A stretch of DNA of 45,350 nucleotides from Bacteroidaceae bacterium (GCA_017617805.1 JAFZVN010000091.1:1-45350), one strand, 5' to 3'; shown: positions 1-10,066, numbered from the stretch's first letter. The notes: a model not told the origin generated them from the sequence alone. Translations and numbers: made by a program.

Positions 1-82
1 TAGGGCTTAGGGTTTAGAGTTTAGGTTATCGTTATGGTTAAGGTTAATTTGGTTAATCGGTTAATTGGTTAATTTTTTGTTT
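1..82. repeat. T/G-rich intergenic direct repeats
   Basis: The start of the window is made of variants of GGTTTAGAGTTTAGG followed by GGTTAATTGGTTAA words. The same vocabulary recurs at 8046-8072, 13368-13390, 20345-20415, 22897-22925 and 23686-23740. It is non-coding filler between genes and carries no recognisable promoter. Confidence 0.6.
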
Positions 83-1302
83 TTACACCCGTTGATAGCA
101 GAAGTAGTGCTTGCGGACTTTCTTGGAGGCGAGGGAGGGACTGAGCATGTCGCTGGCTTCGGTGAGGTTGTGGGTGGTGCCATCGTTGAAGCGAATCTCG
201 ATTTGGTCATCGTCGAGGCTGTACATGTCTTTGCCCACTTCGATGCAGGCAATGAGGTAGTTGGCTTCGTCGAGGGAAATGCCGAAATGCTGTGAGAGTT
301 CTTGGAGCTTCTCCTGCTTGCGTTCCTCGCTGACGGGTTGGTCGCTCATCTCAATCTTGAAGATATTGCGATTGATGAAATCGCGGCTGAGCAGCGAGAG
401 GATAGGGTCAGGGTGCTCGCACCACACCTTCATGGCCGACCAGATGTCGTTGTCATCGAGGGTGAGGTAGTGCTTCAGACATGCAGGGTCGTTAAGGAAG
501 ACCTTGCGGTCGATGTCGTGATAGAGGAAGAACCGTAGGGCAGGGGAGGCGAAAAGGTCTGTTCCTTGACGGGCTAACTGCTTGGCTCTGAGGAGGGCAT
601 TGATCATCACGTGTTCAGCAGCCACAGAGGTCTTGTGGAGATAGACTTGCCAGTACATGAGGCGACGGCTGACGAGGTAGTTCTCGATGGAGTAGATGCC
701 TTTTTTGTCCACCACAAGTTGGTCATCCACCATGTCGAGCATGTCGATGATGCGTGAGGAACCGATATTGGCTTCGTTCACGCCTGTGAAGAAGGCGTCG
801 CGCTTGAGATAGTCGAGGCGATCCATGTCGAGCTGGGAGGAGATGAGTTGGTGGAGGAACCGCTTGGGTATTCGTCCTTGAAAATCTTGATGGCCAAAGC
901 GAGTTGTCCACGCATCTCCTCATTCATCTGCTCCATCACCATCAAGGAGATGTCCTCATGGCTGACACCACTGATGAGGGTGTGTTCGAGCACATGACTG
1001 AAGGGACCATGCCCGATGTCGTGCAGCAGGATGGCGGCTTGTACAGCCTCTGCCTCGATGTCGAAGATGAAATGCCCTTTCTGCTGGAGCGAACGGATGG
1101 CTTGTCCCATCAGATGGAAGGCTCCGAGGGAGTGCTGGAAGCGCGTGTGCTGGGCACCAGGATAGACGATGTTGGCACCTCCCAGCTGCTTGATGCGGCT
1201 CAGACGATAGAAAGCAGGGTGGCGCACAATGTCGAGTAAAAGACCGCGTGGCACACGGATGAAGCCGAACACTGGGTCGTTGATGATTTTAGCGGACTGC
1301 AT
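83..1302 (-). pseudogene. HD-domain phosphohydrolase (dNTPase-like), broken by one frameshift
   Basis: Two overlapping frames together make one HD-superfamily phosphohydrolase of about 405 residues. The N-terminal part carries the metal-binding histidine in TRFQHSLGAFHL and the HD doublet in LLHDIGHGPFSH, as in dGTPase/SAMHD1-like hydrolases. The frame breaks after IFKDEYP. Removing one base shift at the G run at 866-868 (C run on the coding strand) restores KRFLHQLISSQLDMDRLDYL, a typical continuation of the family, and the second frame then runs to the end. I start at the ATG at 1302 rather than the upstream GTG/ATG options because MQSAKIINDPVFGFI matches the usual N-terminus. pyrF lies upstream on the same strand. 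The shift may be a real lesion or a homopolymer sequencing error. The family assignment is firm; the substrate is unknown. Confidence 0.8.
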
Positions 1303-1483
1303 ACAGCAAAGGGTTACAAGTGAATGGTTTAACAACGAATTTTACGAATGGAACGAATCTTTTGAAAGTGGCAATGCACCTTCTGTGCGACGAATGAAAA
1401 CGAATGGCATTCGTGATATTAGATGTCGCATGCGACATTCGAACTTACCGCATGGAAATTCGTTTTATTAGAGAGATTCGTTG

Positions 1484-2302
1484 TTAAAAAGATAAGAGTT
1501 GTGCCATTTGTTCTGCCACTTTCTTGGCTTCTTCACCTGCTACTTCTGCAAAGCGTTCGGTCTTGTCGGCATAGATGATGGCACGGGAGGAGTTGACGAG
1601 GAGACCACAATCTTTGGTCATGCCATACTTGCAGACCTCTTCGAGGCTGCCACCTTGGGCTCCGATGCCAGGCACGAGCAGGAAGTGTTCAGGAACGACC
1701 TTGCGGATGTCCTCAAACATCTTGCCTTGTGTGGCACCTACCACATACATCATATTGTCTGCATTGCCCCATTCCTGGCTCTTCTTGAGGACTTTCTCGA
1801 AAAGACGCTCGCCGTTCTGGTCGGTGGTGAGCTGGAAGTCGTGGCTGCCTTTGTTGGAGGTGAGTGCCAAGAGGATGACCCACTTGCCTGGATATTGGAG
1901 GAAAGGAGTGACGCTGTCCTCGCCCATGTAGGGGGCAACGGTGAGGGCATCGAGATTGATTTCCTCGAAGAAGGTACGGGCATACATGGCGCTGGTGTTG
2001 CCGATGTCGCCACGTTTGGCATCAGCGATGATGAAGTGGTCGGGATAGTTCTCGTTGAGGTAGGAAATGGTCTTCTCGAACGAGATCCAGCCCTTCACGC
2101 CCATGCTCTCGTAGAAAGCGAGATTAGGCTTATAAGCCACACAATAAGGGGCTGTGGCATCGATGATGGCCTTGTTGAAAGCGAAGATGGGGTCTTCTTC
2201 CTTCAGCAGGTGCTCTGGAATCTTCTTGATGTCTGTATCGAGACCCACACACAGGAAGGTCTTCTTGCTAAAAATTTGGTTAATCAGTTCTTTTCTTGTC
2301 AT
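1484..2302 (-). CDS. pyrF: Orotidine 5'-phosphate decarboxylase
   Basis: Catalyses the last step of UMP synthesis, decarboxylation of OMP, in the cytoplasm. At 272 residues it matches the longer (type 2) PyrF group. The catalytic signature [11 protein letters not shown] is near residues 93-103, FLCVGLDTD near the N-terminus holds the first catalytic aspartate, and [11 protein letters not shown] near residue 210 is the phosphate-binding loop. The ATG at 2302 gives the expected N-terminus [11 protein letters not shown]. It lies downstream of prfA and purM on the same strand, separated from prfA by about 95 bases of repeats, so cotranscription with the purine gene is possible but not shown. Confidence 0.95.
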   Translation of the reverse strand: MTRKELINQIFSKKTFLCVGLDTDIKKIPEHLLKEEDPIFAFNKAIIDATAPYCVAYKPNLAFYESMGVKGWISFEKTISYLNENYPDHFIIADAKRGDIGNTSAMYARTFFEEINLDALTVAPYMGEDSVTPFLQYPGKWVILLALTSNKGSHDFQLTTDQNGERLFEKVLKKSQEWGNADNMMYVVGATQGKMFEDIRKVVPEHFLLVPGIGAQGGSLEEVCKYGMTKDCGLLVNSSRAIIYADKTERFAEVAGEEAKKVAEQMAQLLSF

Positions 2303-2310
2303 AGTTGTTT

Positions 2311-2342
2311 AATTGACAGTTGACAGTTGACAATTGACAGTT
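2311..2342. repeat. TTGACAG 7-nt tandem repeat, intergenic copy
   Basis: A run of ATTGACAGTTGACAG-type units lies between pyrF and prfA. It is followed at 2362-2397 by a (TTTTTCAA)n stretch. The same 7-nt unit appears inside the aroE coding sequence at 13075-13102, so it is a family of short repeats rather than a local accident. Confidence 0.7.
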
Positions 2343-2397
2343 ATTTGCTGCTGGTGTCAATCTTCAATTTTTCAATTTTTCAATTTTTCAATTTTTA

Positions 2398-3498
2398 TCA
2401 AAGTTCAGCTTCTTTCAGGCGTTCTGCATTTTCTGCCACGATGAGGTGGTCGATGCAGTCTTGGATGTCGCCATCCATGAAGGCAGCGAGGTTGTAGATG
2501 GTGTAGTTGATGCGATGGTCGGTGATGCGGCCTTGCGGATAGTTGTAGGTACGAATCTTGGCAGAACGGTCACCTGTGGAGACGAGGGTCTTGCGACGTG
2601 AAGCGATGTCGTCGATGTATTTCTGATGCTCACGGTCGTAGATATAGGTACGCAGACGAGCCAATGCACGTTCCTTGTTCTTGGGCTGGTCGCGTGTCTC
2701 AGTACACTCCACGAGGATTTCCTCCTTCTCGCCTGTGTTAGGGTTCGTCCACATATATCGGGCACGAACACCTGACTCCACCTTGTTCACGTTCTGACCA
2801 CCGGCACCCGACGAACGGAAGGTGTCCCACTTGATTTCACCCTCGTTGATCTGCACATCGAAAGCTTCAGCCTCTGGCAACACAGCCACAGTGGCAGCAG
2901 AAGTGTGGACGCGTCCTTGAGTTTCTGTCACAGGCACACGCTGTACACGATGCACGCCCGACTCATATTTCATGGTGCCATAGACGTTCTCGCCAGTCAC
3001 ATTGGCGATGATTTCCTTGTAACCACCCACAGCGCCTTCGGAGAAAGAAGAAACGGTGAGGTGCCAACCCTTGATTTCGCAGTATTTGGAGTACATGCGG
3101 AAGAGGTCGCCAGCGAAGAGGGCAGCCTCGTCACCACCTGTTCCACCACGAATTTCGAGCGTCACATTCTTGCTGTCTTCCGGGTCGGCAGGGATGAGCA
3201 GGAGCTTGATTTCCTCCTCCAATTCAGGGATGCGCTTCTCGTTCAGGGCAATCTCCTCACGAGCCATCTCCTTCATCTCTGGGTCATCCTCCAAAGTGAG
3301 CATCTCTTTCGCCTCTTCCAAACCCTTGACCGCATTGATGTATTCCTGACGGGCTTTCATGATGTCCTCCAGATTCTTGTATTCCTTGGTCAACTGCACG
3401 TAACGTTTCTGGTCGGCAATGACGTTGGGGTCGGTGATGAGGGTTGATACTTCCTCAAATCGAGGCACCAACCCTTCTAATTTTTCGAGTATTTCCAT
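2398..3498 (-). CDS. prfA: Peptide chain release factor 1
   Basis: Class I release factor that reads UAA and UAG in the ribosomal A site and triggers hydrolysis of peptidyl-tRNA. The GGQ peptidyl-hydrolysis motif is in SSGAGGQNVNKVESGVRA around residues 228-245, and the stop-codon-recognition domain precedes it. There is no in-frame programmed frameshift as in prfB. At 366 residues it is of normal length. Its ATG overlaps the stop of purM by one base (TAATG on the minus strand), so the two are almost certainly translated from one mRNA. Confidence 0.95.
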   Translation of the reverse strand: MEILEKLEGLVPRFEEVSTLITDPNVIADQKRYVQLTKEYKNLEDIMKARQEYINAVKGLEEAKEMLTLEDDPEMKEMAREEIALNEKRIPELEEEIKLLLIPADPEDSKNVTLEIRGGTGGDEAALFAGDLFRMYSKYCEIKGWHLTVSSFSEGAVGGYKEIIANVTGENVYGTMKYESGVHRVQRVPVTETQGRVHTSAATVAVLPEAEAFDVQINEGEIKWDTFRSSGAGGQNVNKVESGVRARYMWTNPNTGEKEEILVECTETRDQPKNKERALARLRTYIYDREHQKYIDDIASRRKTLVSTGDRSAKIRTYNYPQGRITDHRINYTIYNLAAFMDGDIQDCIDHLIVAENAERLKEAEL

Positions 3499-4673
3499 TA
3501 GTAGTTAAATTCGCCAAATTCAGACTTGATGGTGAGTGATTTCTTGCCTTCTTCGATGTGTCCAACGATTTGAGCATCAATGTTGAAGGACTTGCTGATG
3601 GCAATCACCTTTTCAGCATTCTCCGGAGCCAAATAGACCTCCAAACGGTGACCCATATTGAACACCTTGTACATCTCTGCCCAATCAGTTCCGGACTCTT
3701 TGGCAATCGCCTTGAAGAGTGGGGGAACGGGGAACATATTGTCCTTGATGACACGACAGTTGTCACCCACAAAATGCAGCACTTTCGTCTGTGCGCCACC
3801 TGTGCAATGTACCATTCCATGAATGTCAGCACGCATTTCATCCAACAGCTTTTTCACCACTGGAGCGTAGGTGCGGGTAGGGGAGAGGACCAGTTTTCCT
3901 GCATTGACAGGTGCCCCTTCCACGGGGTCTGTCAGTTTGTAGGAACCAGAATAAACGAGTTCGTCAGGCACAGCCTTGTCGAACGATTCTGGATATTTCT
4001 CTGCCAGATACTTGGCAAACACATCATGACGGGCAGAAGTGAGTCCGTTGCTGCCCATGCCTCCATTGTATTCCTTCTCGTAAGTGGCTTGTCCACAGGA
4101 AGAAAGACCTACAATCACATCGCCAGGACGGATGTTGGCATTGTCAATCACATCGCTGCGCTTCATGCGACAAGTCACTGTGCTGTCCACAATGATTGTA
4201 CGCACGAGGTCGCCCACATCAGCTGTCTCACCACCCGTGGCGTAGATGCCGATACCCATGTTGCGCATCTCTGCCAAAAGTTCGTCTGTGCCATTGATGA
4301 TGGCAGAAATGACCTCGCCTGGAATGAGCATCTTGTTACGTCCAATCGTGCTGGAAACGAGGATGTTATCCACTGCACCCACACAAAGGAGGTCGTCGGT
4401 GTTCATGATGAGCGCATCCTGTGCAATGCCTTTCCATACGGAGAGGTCGCCTGTCTCCTTCCAATACATGTAGGCAAGGCTGGATTTGGTGCCAGCTCCA
4501 TCTGCATGCATGATGTTGCAATACGCTGGGTCACCTCCAAGAATGTCTGGGATGATTTTACAGAACGCCTGTGGAAAGATTCCTTTGTCGATATTTTTGA
4601 TGGCATTATGCACATCTTCTTTGGCGGCACTAACGCCACGCATCATGTATCTCTGCTTGCTGTCTGTAGCCAT
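3498..4673 (-). CDS. purM: Phosphoribosylformylglycinamidine cyclo-ligase (AIR synthase), long Bacteroidota form
   Basis: Fifth step of de novo purine synthesis: ATP-dependent closure of FGAM to AIR. The protein has the PurM fold signatures HADGAGTKSSLAYMYW near residue 58, the ATGGETADVGDLVRT substrate-binding segment near residue 146, and a C-terminal AIRS_C domain with GMVHCTGGAQTKVLHF near residue 287. At 391 residues it is longer than the E. coli enzyme (about 345) but like other Bacteroidales homologues known to me. It is first in the prfA operon and has a strong TACCTTTG promoter element directly upstream. Confidence 0.9.
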   Translation of the reverse strand: MATDSKQRYMMRGVSAAKEDVHNAIKNIDKGIFPQAFCKIIPDILGGDPAYCNIMHADGAGTKSSLAYMYWKETGDLSVWKGIAQDALIMNTDDLLCVGAVDNILVSSTIGRNKMLIPGEVISAIINGTDELLAEMRNMGIGIYATGGETADVGDLVRTIIVDSTVTCRMKRSDVIDNANIRPGDVIVGLSSCGQATYEKEYNGGMGSNGLTSARHDVFAKYLAEKYPESFDKAVPDELVYSGSYKLTDPVEGAPVNAGKLVLSPTRTYAPVVKKLLDEMRADIHGMVHCTGGAQTKVLHFVGDNCRVIKDNMFPVPPLFKAIAKESGTDWAEMYKVFNMGHRLEVYLAPENAEKVIAISKSFNIDAQIVGHIEEGKKSLTIKSEFGEFNY

Positions 4674-4713
4674 TTTGGTGTTGATTTTTGTCGATTTGGA
4701 TGTTTTTATGCCG

Positions 4714-4721
4714 CAAAGGTA
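4714..4721 (-). promoter_or_regulatory. -7 promoter element for purM-prfA
   Basis: TACCTTTG on the minus strand is an exact match to the Bacteroidota primary-sigma -7 consensus TAnnTTTG and lies about 40 bases upstream of the purM start. No clear -33 TTTG is visible at the usual 19-21 base spacing. Confidence 0.7.
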
Positions 4722-4764
4722 GTGAAAATTTGGGAGATATAGTCGATATGTCGAAAATCTTTCC

Positions 4765-4772
4765 TAAATTTG
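4765..4772 (+). promoter_or_regulatory. -7 promoter element for the lpxD-lpxC/fabZ-lpxA block
   Basis: TAAATTTG on the plus strand fits TAnnTTTG and sits about 30 bases before the lpxD start. It is back-to-back with the purM promoter, so this 130-base gap holds two divergent promoters. Confidence 0.65.
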
Positions 4773-4802
4773 CAAGCATATTAAGTACTAAAAGAACAAT
4801 AA

Positions 4803-5846
4803 ATGGTTTTTACTGCACAACAAATAGCAGCTTATACAGGTGGAACTGTTGACGGAGACCCCCAGGCAACGATAAGCACTTTCGCAAAAATTGAAGAAGG
4901 TGTGGAAGGTGCACTTTCTTTTCTGGCGAATCCACAATACGAACAGTATATTTATGAAACCAAGTCGAGTGTGGTGCTCGTCAATCAAGATTTTCAACCC
5001 TCTCAGGAGGTGAAAACCACGCTGGTGCGTGTGGCAAATGCATACGAATCGGTCGCCAAATTGTTGCAACTCTATCAGAGCATGCAGCAGAAGCGTGTGG
5101 GCATCGACTCATTGGCATTCATCCATCCATCTGCCAAGATTGGCAAGGATTGCTACATTGGTCCTTTTGTGGCCATTGCAGAGAATGTGGAGATTGGCGA
5201 TGGGGTGGTGATTCATCCGCATGCTACGATTGGCAGGAATGTGAAAGTGGGTGCTGGCACAGAAATTTACAGCAATGCGGTCATCTACCATGATTGTATC
5301 GTGGGTAACAACTGCATTTTGCACGCAGGCTGTGTGATTGGTGCGGATGGCTTCGGATTCGCTCCTACGCCTAATGGCTACGACAAGATTCCCCAGATTG
5401 GTATCGTGACCATAGAAGATAATGTGGAGATTGGTGCCAATACCTGTGTGGATCGTTCCACGATGGGCAGCACAATCATCCGTAAGGGGGTGAAATTGGA
5501 TAACCTTGTCCAGATAGCACATAATGTGGAAGTGGGACAGCATACGGTTATGTCGGCTCAAGTTGGTGTAGCAGGTAGTTCGAAAGTGGGTGAGTGGTGT
5601 CTGTTTGCTGGACAAGTGGGCATCGCTGGTCATCTGAAAGTGGGCGACCACACGACCCTGGGTGCACAAGCTGGATTGGCTGGTGGTAATCTCGCCAAGA
5701 AGGGTGGTGCCACGCTGATGGGTTATCCCGCTGTGGAGCATAAGAAGTTTGCCAAGAATATGGCTGCCCTCAATTCGCTGCCGGATCTGCTTAAGGAAGT
5801 GGCGGCGTTGAGAAAAGAAGTAGAAGAACTTAAAAACAACAAATAA
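4803..5846 (+). CDS. lpxD: UDP-3-O-acylglucosamine N-acyltransferase
   Basis: Third step of lipid A synthesis: transfers a 3-hydroxyacyl chain from acyl carrier protein to the 2-amino group of UDP-3-O-acylglucosamine. The N-terminal uridine-binding domain (about residues 1-100) is followed by a left-handed beta-helix built of hexapeptide repeats such as IGPFVA, IGDGVV and IGRNVK. The catalytic histidine lies in [12 protein letters not shown] near residue 240. The C-terminus ends in a short helix (residues 320-347). The length, 347, is normal. The stop codon abuts the lpxC-fabZ ATG directly, so the two are translated together. Confidence 0.95.
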   Translation: MVFTAQQIAAYTGGTVDGDPQATISTFAKIEEGVEGALSFLANPQYEQYIYETKSSVVLVNQDFQPSQEVKTTLVRVANAYESVAKLLQLYQSMQQKRVGIDSLAFIHPSAKIGKDCYIGPFVAIAENVEIGDGVVIHPHATIGRNVKVGAGTEIYSNAVIYHDCIVGNNCILHAGCVIGADGFGFAPTPNGYDKIPQIGIVTIEDNVEIGANTCVDRSTMGSTIIRKGVKLDNLVQIAHNVEVGQHTVMSAQVGVAGSSKVGEWCLFAGQVGIAGHLKVGDHTTLGAQAGLAGGNLAKKGGATLMGYPAVEHKKFAKNMAALNSLPDLLKEVAALRKEVEELKNNK

Positions 5847-7229
5847 ATGCAAAATCAACAAACCCTGAAGGAGTCGTTCACCCTGAAAGGTAAAGGGTTG
5901 CACTCAGGCCAGTATATCACGGCTGTGTTCAACCCTGCAGAAGAGAGTTACGGATACAAGATTCAAAGAACGGATTTGGAGGGTCAGCCAATCATCGATT
6001 GCAACGCTGACTTGGTAGGTGACACACAACGTGGCACCGTTCTTGTAAAAGGAGACATCAAGATCAGCACGATTGAGCACGCGATGGCTGCGTTGTATGC
6101 CAGCGGTGTCGACAACTGCCTGATTCAGTTGGATGGTCCTGAAATGCCAATCTTGGATGGTAGCGCTTTGCCGTTTGTGGAGGAGATTCAGAAAGTGGGA
6201 CTTCGTGAACAGGACGCTAAGAAAGACTACTATGTGGTGAAGCAGAAAATGGAGGTGAAGGGAGAGAATGGTGAGCACCTGATTCTCCTGCCAGATGACC
6301 ACTTCTGCGTGAACGCTCAGATTGCTTTTGATTCGAAGATACTGGACAACCAGTTTGCCAACCTCGACAATATAGAAGACTTCCCTACGGAGATCGCTTC
6401 GGCTCGTACCTTCGTGTTTGTGCGTGAAGTGGAACCGTTGCTGAGTCTCGGACTTATCAAGGGTGGTGACCTCGACAATGCCATCGTAATCTACGAGAAG
6501 GAATTGTCGCAGGAACGTTACGACAAACTGGCTGACACGTTGGGCATTCCTCACATGGATGCCACCCGTTTGGGTTACATCAACCACAAGCCTCTCACTT
6601 GGGACAATGAGACGGCTCGCCACAAGTTGCTTGACATCATAGGTGACTTGGCGTTGGTGGGCAAACCTATCTTGGGACGTGTCATCGCCACGAAGCCTGG
6701 TCATACAATAAATAATAAGTTCGCGCGCGCGATTAAGAAAGACATCAAGAAACATGAGGTGCAGTGCCCTATTTACGACCCCAACAACGAGCCGCTGATG
6801 GATGTGAACAAAATCCGTCATTTGCTTCCTCACCGTTATCCCATGCAGTTGGTGGATAAGGTCATTGCTGTGGATGAGGCTGAAATTGTGGCAGTTAAGA
6901 ACGTGACCAGCAATGAGCCTTTCTTCACAGGACACTTCCCAGAGGAGCCTGTGATGCCAGGTGTGTTGATTGTGGAGGCGATGGCACAGGCAGGAGGTCT
7001 GCTGGTGCTGAGCAATGTGGAAGAGCCTGAGCGTTGGTCCACTTATTTCCTGAAGATAGACAATGTGAAGTTCCGTCGTAAGGTGGTGCCTGGTGACACA
7101 CTGATCTTCAAAGTGAAGATGATGGAACCCTTGCGTCGAGGCATCGCCACGATGTCTGGTCTTGTGTTCGTGGGTGAAACCATTGCTGCAGAAGCAGAAT
7201 TTACTGCACAAATCATTAAAAACAAATAA
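5847..7229 (+). CDS. lpxC/fabZ: Bifunctional LpxC deacetylase / FabZ 3-hydroxyacyl-ACP dehydratase
   Basis: A fusion protein typical of Bacteroidota. Residues 1 to about 305 are LpxC, the zinc-dependent deacetylase that commits UDP-acylglucosamine to lipid [10 protein letters not shown], the zinc ligand region [10 protein letters not shown] and [13 protein letters not shown]-like [13 protein letters not shown] with HxxxD are all visible. Residues about 318-460 are FabZ, which dehydrates 3-hydroxyacyl-ACP; [12 protein letters not shown] holds its catalytic histidine and [20 protein letters not shown] its helix motif. Joining the two couples lipid A entry to fatty acid elongation, which compete for the same hydroxyacyl-ACP. 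It lies between lpxD and lpxA in one operon. Confidence 0.96.
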   Translation: MQNQQTLKESFTLKGKGLHSGQYITAVFNPAEESYGYKIQRTDLEGQPIIDCNADLVGDTQRGTVLVKGDIKISTIEHAMAALYASGVDNCLIQLDGPEMPILDGSALPFVEEIQKVGLREQDAKKDYYVVKQKMEVKGENGEHLILLPDDHFCVNAQIAFDSKILDNQFANLDNIEDFPTEIASARTFVFVREVEPLLSLGLIKGGDLDNAIVIYEKELSQERYDKLADTLGIPHMDATRLGYINHKPLTWDNETARHKLLDIIGDLALVGKPILGRVIATKPGHTINNKFARAIKKDIKKHEVQCPIYDPNNEPLMDVNKIRHLLPHRYPMQLVDKVIAVDEAEIVAVKNVTSNEPFFTGHFPEEPVMPGVLIVEAMAQAGGLLVLSNVEEPERWSTYFLKIDNVKFRRKVVPGDTLIFKVKMMEPLRRGIATMSGLVFVGETIAAEAEFTAQIIKNK

Positions 7230-7265
7230 TTGGGCAACGCTCAATGATCAATTGTAAATAAGAAT

Positions 7266-8039
7266 ATGGCAAAGATTAGTCCTTTAGCGTTCATCGACCC
7301 TGAGGCAAAGATTGGGGAGAACTGTGAGATTGGTCCATTCTGTTTCATTGACAAGAATGTGACGATTGGTGATAACAACGTGTTGATGAATAGTGTGACG
7401 CTGCTGTCAGGCACTCGTTTGGGTAGTGGCAATATCCTCTTCCCAGGTGCTGTGATTGGTGCCGTTCCCCAAGATCTGAAGTTCAAGGGTGAGGATACCA
7501 TTGTGGAGATTGGCGACAACAACAAAATACGTGAGAATGTGACGATCCATCGTGGTACAGCCAGCAAGGGGAAGACCCTCGTAGGTAGCAACAACCTCAT
7601 CATGGAGAATGCTCATATCGCCCACGACTGTGTGTTTGGCAATGGTATCATCATGGGCAACTCGACCAAATTGGCAGGTGAAGTGATTGTGGATGATAAT
7701 GCCATTATTTCAGCTGTGGTGCTGGTGCATCAGTTCTGCCGCATTGGTGGCTATGTGATGGTGCAGGGTGGTACACGTACCAGTAAGGACATTCCTCCAT
7801 TCGTGATGGCAGGTCGTGAGCCTGTGGCATACGCAGGACTGAACGTCATCGGATTGCGTCGTCGTGGCTTCGACCGCGAAGTGATTGATAACATCAGCCA
7901 TGCTTACCGTTTGATTTATCAATGTAACCTGACTGTGAATGAGGCTGTTGAAGCGATTCGTGGAGAGGTGCCGATGAGCAAAGAGATTGAATATATCATG
8001 GATTTTGTAGCTAATTCTCAAAGAGGCATCATTCGATAA
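7266..8039 (+). CDS. lpxA: UDP-N-acetylglucosamine O-acyltransferase
   Basis: First step of lipid A synthesis: acylates the 3-OH of UDP-GlcNAc from 3-hydroxyacyl-ACP. Hexapeptide repeats (IGENCEIGPF, IGDNNVLMNS, IGDNNKIREN) form the beta-helix, and the catalytic histidine is in MENAHIAHDCVFGN near residue 120-125. The C-terminal helical domain begins around residue 190 (NVIGLRRRGFDRE). The length, 257, is standard. It follows lpxC-fabZ after 36 bases and completes the lpxD-lpxC/fabZ-lpxA block. Confidence 0.95.
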   Translation: MAKISPLAFIDPEAKIGENCEIGPFCFIDKNVTIGDNNVLMNSVTLLSGTRLGSGNILFPGAVIGAVPQDLKFKGEDTIVEIGDNNKIRENVTIHRGTASKGKTLVGSNNLIMENAHIAHDCVFGNGIIMGNSTKLAGEVIVDDNAIISAVVLVHQFCRIGGYVMVQGGTRTSKDIPPFVMAGREPVAYAGLNVIGLRRRGFDREVIDNISHAYRLIYQCNLTVNEAVEAIRGEVPMSKEIEYIMDFVANSQRGIIR

Positions 8040-8075
8040 TCAGTTTAAGCCCCCAACTCTAAACCCTAAACTAAA

Positions 8076-8615
8076 ATGATCTACAGATTTACCATCATCT
8101 CAGATGAAGCGGAAGGCTTTATGCGAGAAATCCAGATAGATGCAGATGCCAAGTTCTTGGAACTGCACAAGTTGATTCTTGAGGCATGTGGTTATGAGGA
8201 TAACCAAATGACATCGTTCACCATCTGTGAAAATGGATGGGAGAAGGGTCAGGAAATCACGTTGGAGGAGATGGATACTGATGCCGATGAGGACAGTTAC
8301 ATCATGGCTGAGACAGAACTGAGCGAGTTTTTGGAGGATGAGAAGCAGCATATGCTCTACACCTTCGATCCCTTGGCTGACCGTGTCTTCTTCATCGAAC
8401 TTTCTGAAATCAAGACAGGTAAGAACCTGGAGAAGGGTAAGATTACCCGTTCTTTGGGAGAGCCTCCTGTGCAGCAACTGGATTTCGACGAGATGTTTGC
8501 CCGCAATCCGATTGGGGATGATTCTTCCATTATGGATGATGAAAATATGTTTGGTGAGGAAGTGGACAGCAGCGAGATTGACCTTGAAGGTTTCGACATC
8601 AGCGACGAGTTTTGA
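8076..8615 (+). CDS. pRiA4b ORF-3 / IS1096 TnpR-passenger-like protein
   Basis: A 179-residue protein whose N-terminal 130 residues (IYRFTIISDEAEGFMREIQI, then KFLELHKLILEACGYED and LYTFDPLADRVFFIEL) resemble the plasmid pRiA4b ORF-3-like family, a domain of unknown function found in many chromosomes and some insertion elements. The C-terminal 45 residues are strongly acidic. It follows the lipid A block after a 36-base gap containing a T/G repeat. No transposase is nearby, so the family name should not be read as evidence of mobility. Function unknown. Confidence 0.7.
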   Translation: MIYRFTIISDEAEGFMREIQIDADAKFLELHKLILEACGYEDNQMTSFTICENGWEKGQEITLEEMDTDADEDSYIMAETELSEFLEDEKQHMLYTFDPLADRVFFIELSEIKTGKNLEKGKITRSLGEPPVQQLDFDEMFARNPIGDDSSIMDDENMFGEEVDSSEIDLEGFDISDEF

Positions 8616-8664
8616 TGCCTCAAAAAATACATTAGAAACTATTTTTTAATTAGAAGATTGGAGT

Positions 8665-9108
8665 ATGAGAAAATTGAGTATGTTTTTGATGGGCATGATG
8701 TTGATGGTGGCAGTCAATGTTCATGCACAGGAATACAAGAAGAGCACAGTGAAAGGCATAGCTAATGGCTTCATTTCTACCTTGATGCAGGGCAATCTGA
8801 AGGGTACATTGTATTTTTTCGATCCCAGCTATGTCGCAGAACAGCATGACAACTTCCTTGAAGGTCGCACAGAACAGTTTGTTGCTGAATTCTTGGCAGG
8901 AAACGTCAAGAAAGATTTTTATGCCATCACTCCTCAGCTCAACAGAATCAAGTCGATGAAGGTGAAGAAAACTTGTTGTGATCTTGAGAAAGATGAGATT
9001 TATGCCGATGTCAATATATTGATGGACTATGGCGTAAAATATACAGTGAGGCTTCAACTGCGTGTCACAGAATCTGGTGACTTGCGCTTTATCGGTGCTG
9101 TTGGATAA
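8665..9108 (+). CDS. Small secreted protein of unknown function
   Basis: 147 residues with a clear signal peptide (MRKLSMFLMGMMLMVAVNVHAQ, cleavage likely after HAQ). The mature part is about 125 residues, mixed alpha/beta in appearance, with two adjacent cysteines (KKTCCDL) and the pattern of a small cystatin/SnoaL-like (DUF4878-type) fold: an initial helix KGIANGFISTLMQGNLKGTL followed by strands. I do not recognise the family with certainty. It precedes miaA by 22 bases and is probably cotranscribed with it. Confidence 0.65.
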   Translation: MRKLSMFLMGMMLMVAVNVHAQEYKKSTVKGIANGFISTLMQGNLKGTLYFFDPSYVAEQHDNFLEGRTEQFVAEFLAGNVKKDFYAITPQLNRIKSMKVKKTCCDLEKDEIYADVNILMDYGVKYTVRLQLRVTESGDLRFIGAVG

Positions 9109-9130
9109 TTCCTGAAAGAAGACAATCTGC

Positions 9131-10066
9131 ATGAAAACCCTTCTTGTCATTCTTGGCCCTACAGGAGTGGGCAAGACGGAATTGAGCCTGCAACTGGCCG
9201 AGCGGTTGGGAAGTCCCATCATCAATGCCGACTCACGTCAGATATATCAAGACATAGAAATAGGAACTGCTTCACCCACAGCTGAGGAATTGGCGAGGGT
9301 AAAGCATTTTTTTGTGCATACGCTTCCGCTTGATGCCTATTACAGCGCTGCTGAGTATGAGAAGGATGTGCTTACGCTCCTTGACGAACTCTTCCAAACA
9401 CATGACACACTGCTCCTTTCTGGTGGCAGCATGATGTATGTGGATGCTGTGACGAAGGGCATTGACGATATTCCGACTGTAGATGAGGAAACTCGCTCTA
9501 TGCTGAAGGAGCGCTTCGAGAAGGAGGGCCTGGAACCCTTGTTAGCTGAACTGAAACTGCTCGACCCTGCCTATTATGACCTTGTCGATAAGAAGAACCA
9601 CAAAAGGGTGGTGCATGCCCTTGAAATCTGTTATATGACGGGCAGGACCTTTACCTCTTTCCGTACCAACACACAGAAAAAAAGACCTTTTCGCATCATT
9701 CAATTTGGACTTCGAAGGAATCGTGAACAACTATTCGAACGAATCAATCAGCGAGTCGATGAAATGATGCGGAATGGACTGATGGAAGAGGTGAAACGGG
9801 TCTATCCGTTGCGTCACCTGAACTCATTGAACACCGTTGGATACAAGGAACTCTTCAAGGTGCTCGATGGTGAGTGGGAATTGCCGATGGCTGTGGAGCG
9901 TATGAAGAAAAACACACGTGTCTATGCCAAGAAGCAGATGACCTGGTATCAAAATGATGTCGGCATCCATTGGTTGGATGCCGACAAGATGAATTCAGCA
10001 GAGATGCTGAAAGCGATAGAAGATGTAGTGAAGACTACAGATCTTACTTGCAAAGATTCTGAATGA
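9131..10066 (+). CDS. miaA: tRNA dimethylallyltransferase
   Basis: Transfers a dimethylallyl group to N6 of A37 in tRNAs reading U-initial codons. The P-loop GPTGVGKTELS is at residues 9-19, the DSRQIYQDIEIGTASPT segment that binds tRNA and substrate is near residue 36, and GGSMMYVDAVTKGID lies near residue 98. The length, 311, is normal. Its 3' end overlaps the convergent lipoprotein gene by 23 bases, so no dedicated terminator fits between them. Confidence 0.95.
   Translation: MKTLLVILGPTGVGKTELSLQLAERLGSPIINADSRQIYQDIEIGTASPTAEELARVKHFFVHTLPLDAYYSAAEYEKDVLTLLDELFQTHDTLLLSGGSMMYVDAVTKGIDDIPTVDEETRSMLKERFEKEGLEPLLAELKLLDPAYYDLVDKKNHKRVVHALEICYMTGRTFTSFRTNTQKKRPFRIIQFGLRRNREQLFERINQRVDEMMRNGLMEEVKRVYPLRHLNSLNTVGYKELFKVLDGEWELPMAVERMKKNTRVYAKKQMTWYQNDVGIHWLDADKMNSAEMLKAIEDVVKTTDLTCKDSE

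Noticed and set aside
1-60. TTTAGGG-like words as telomere-type repeats
   Set aside because: They are irregular, mixed with other words, and recur between many genes of a bacterial chromosome.
5904-7244. Long open frame antisense to lpxC-fabZ, and similar frames opposite pyrF, purM and the YbbR gene
   Set aside because: They lie exactly opposite well-recognised genes, have unusual composition rich in histidine, valine or leucine, and show no domain or promoter.
8076-8615. pRiA4b/IS1096-passenger-like gene as a sign of an insertion element
   Set aside because: The family is common in chromosomes without transposases and no inverted ends or transposase are nearby.
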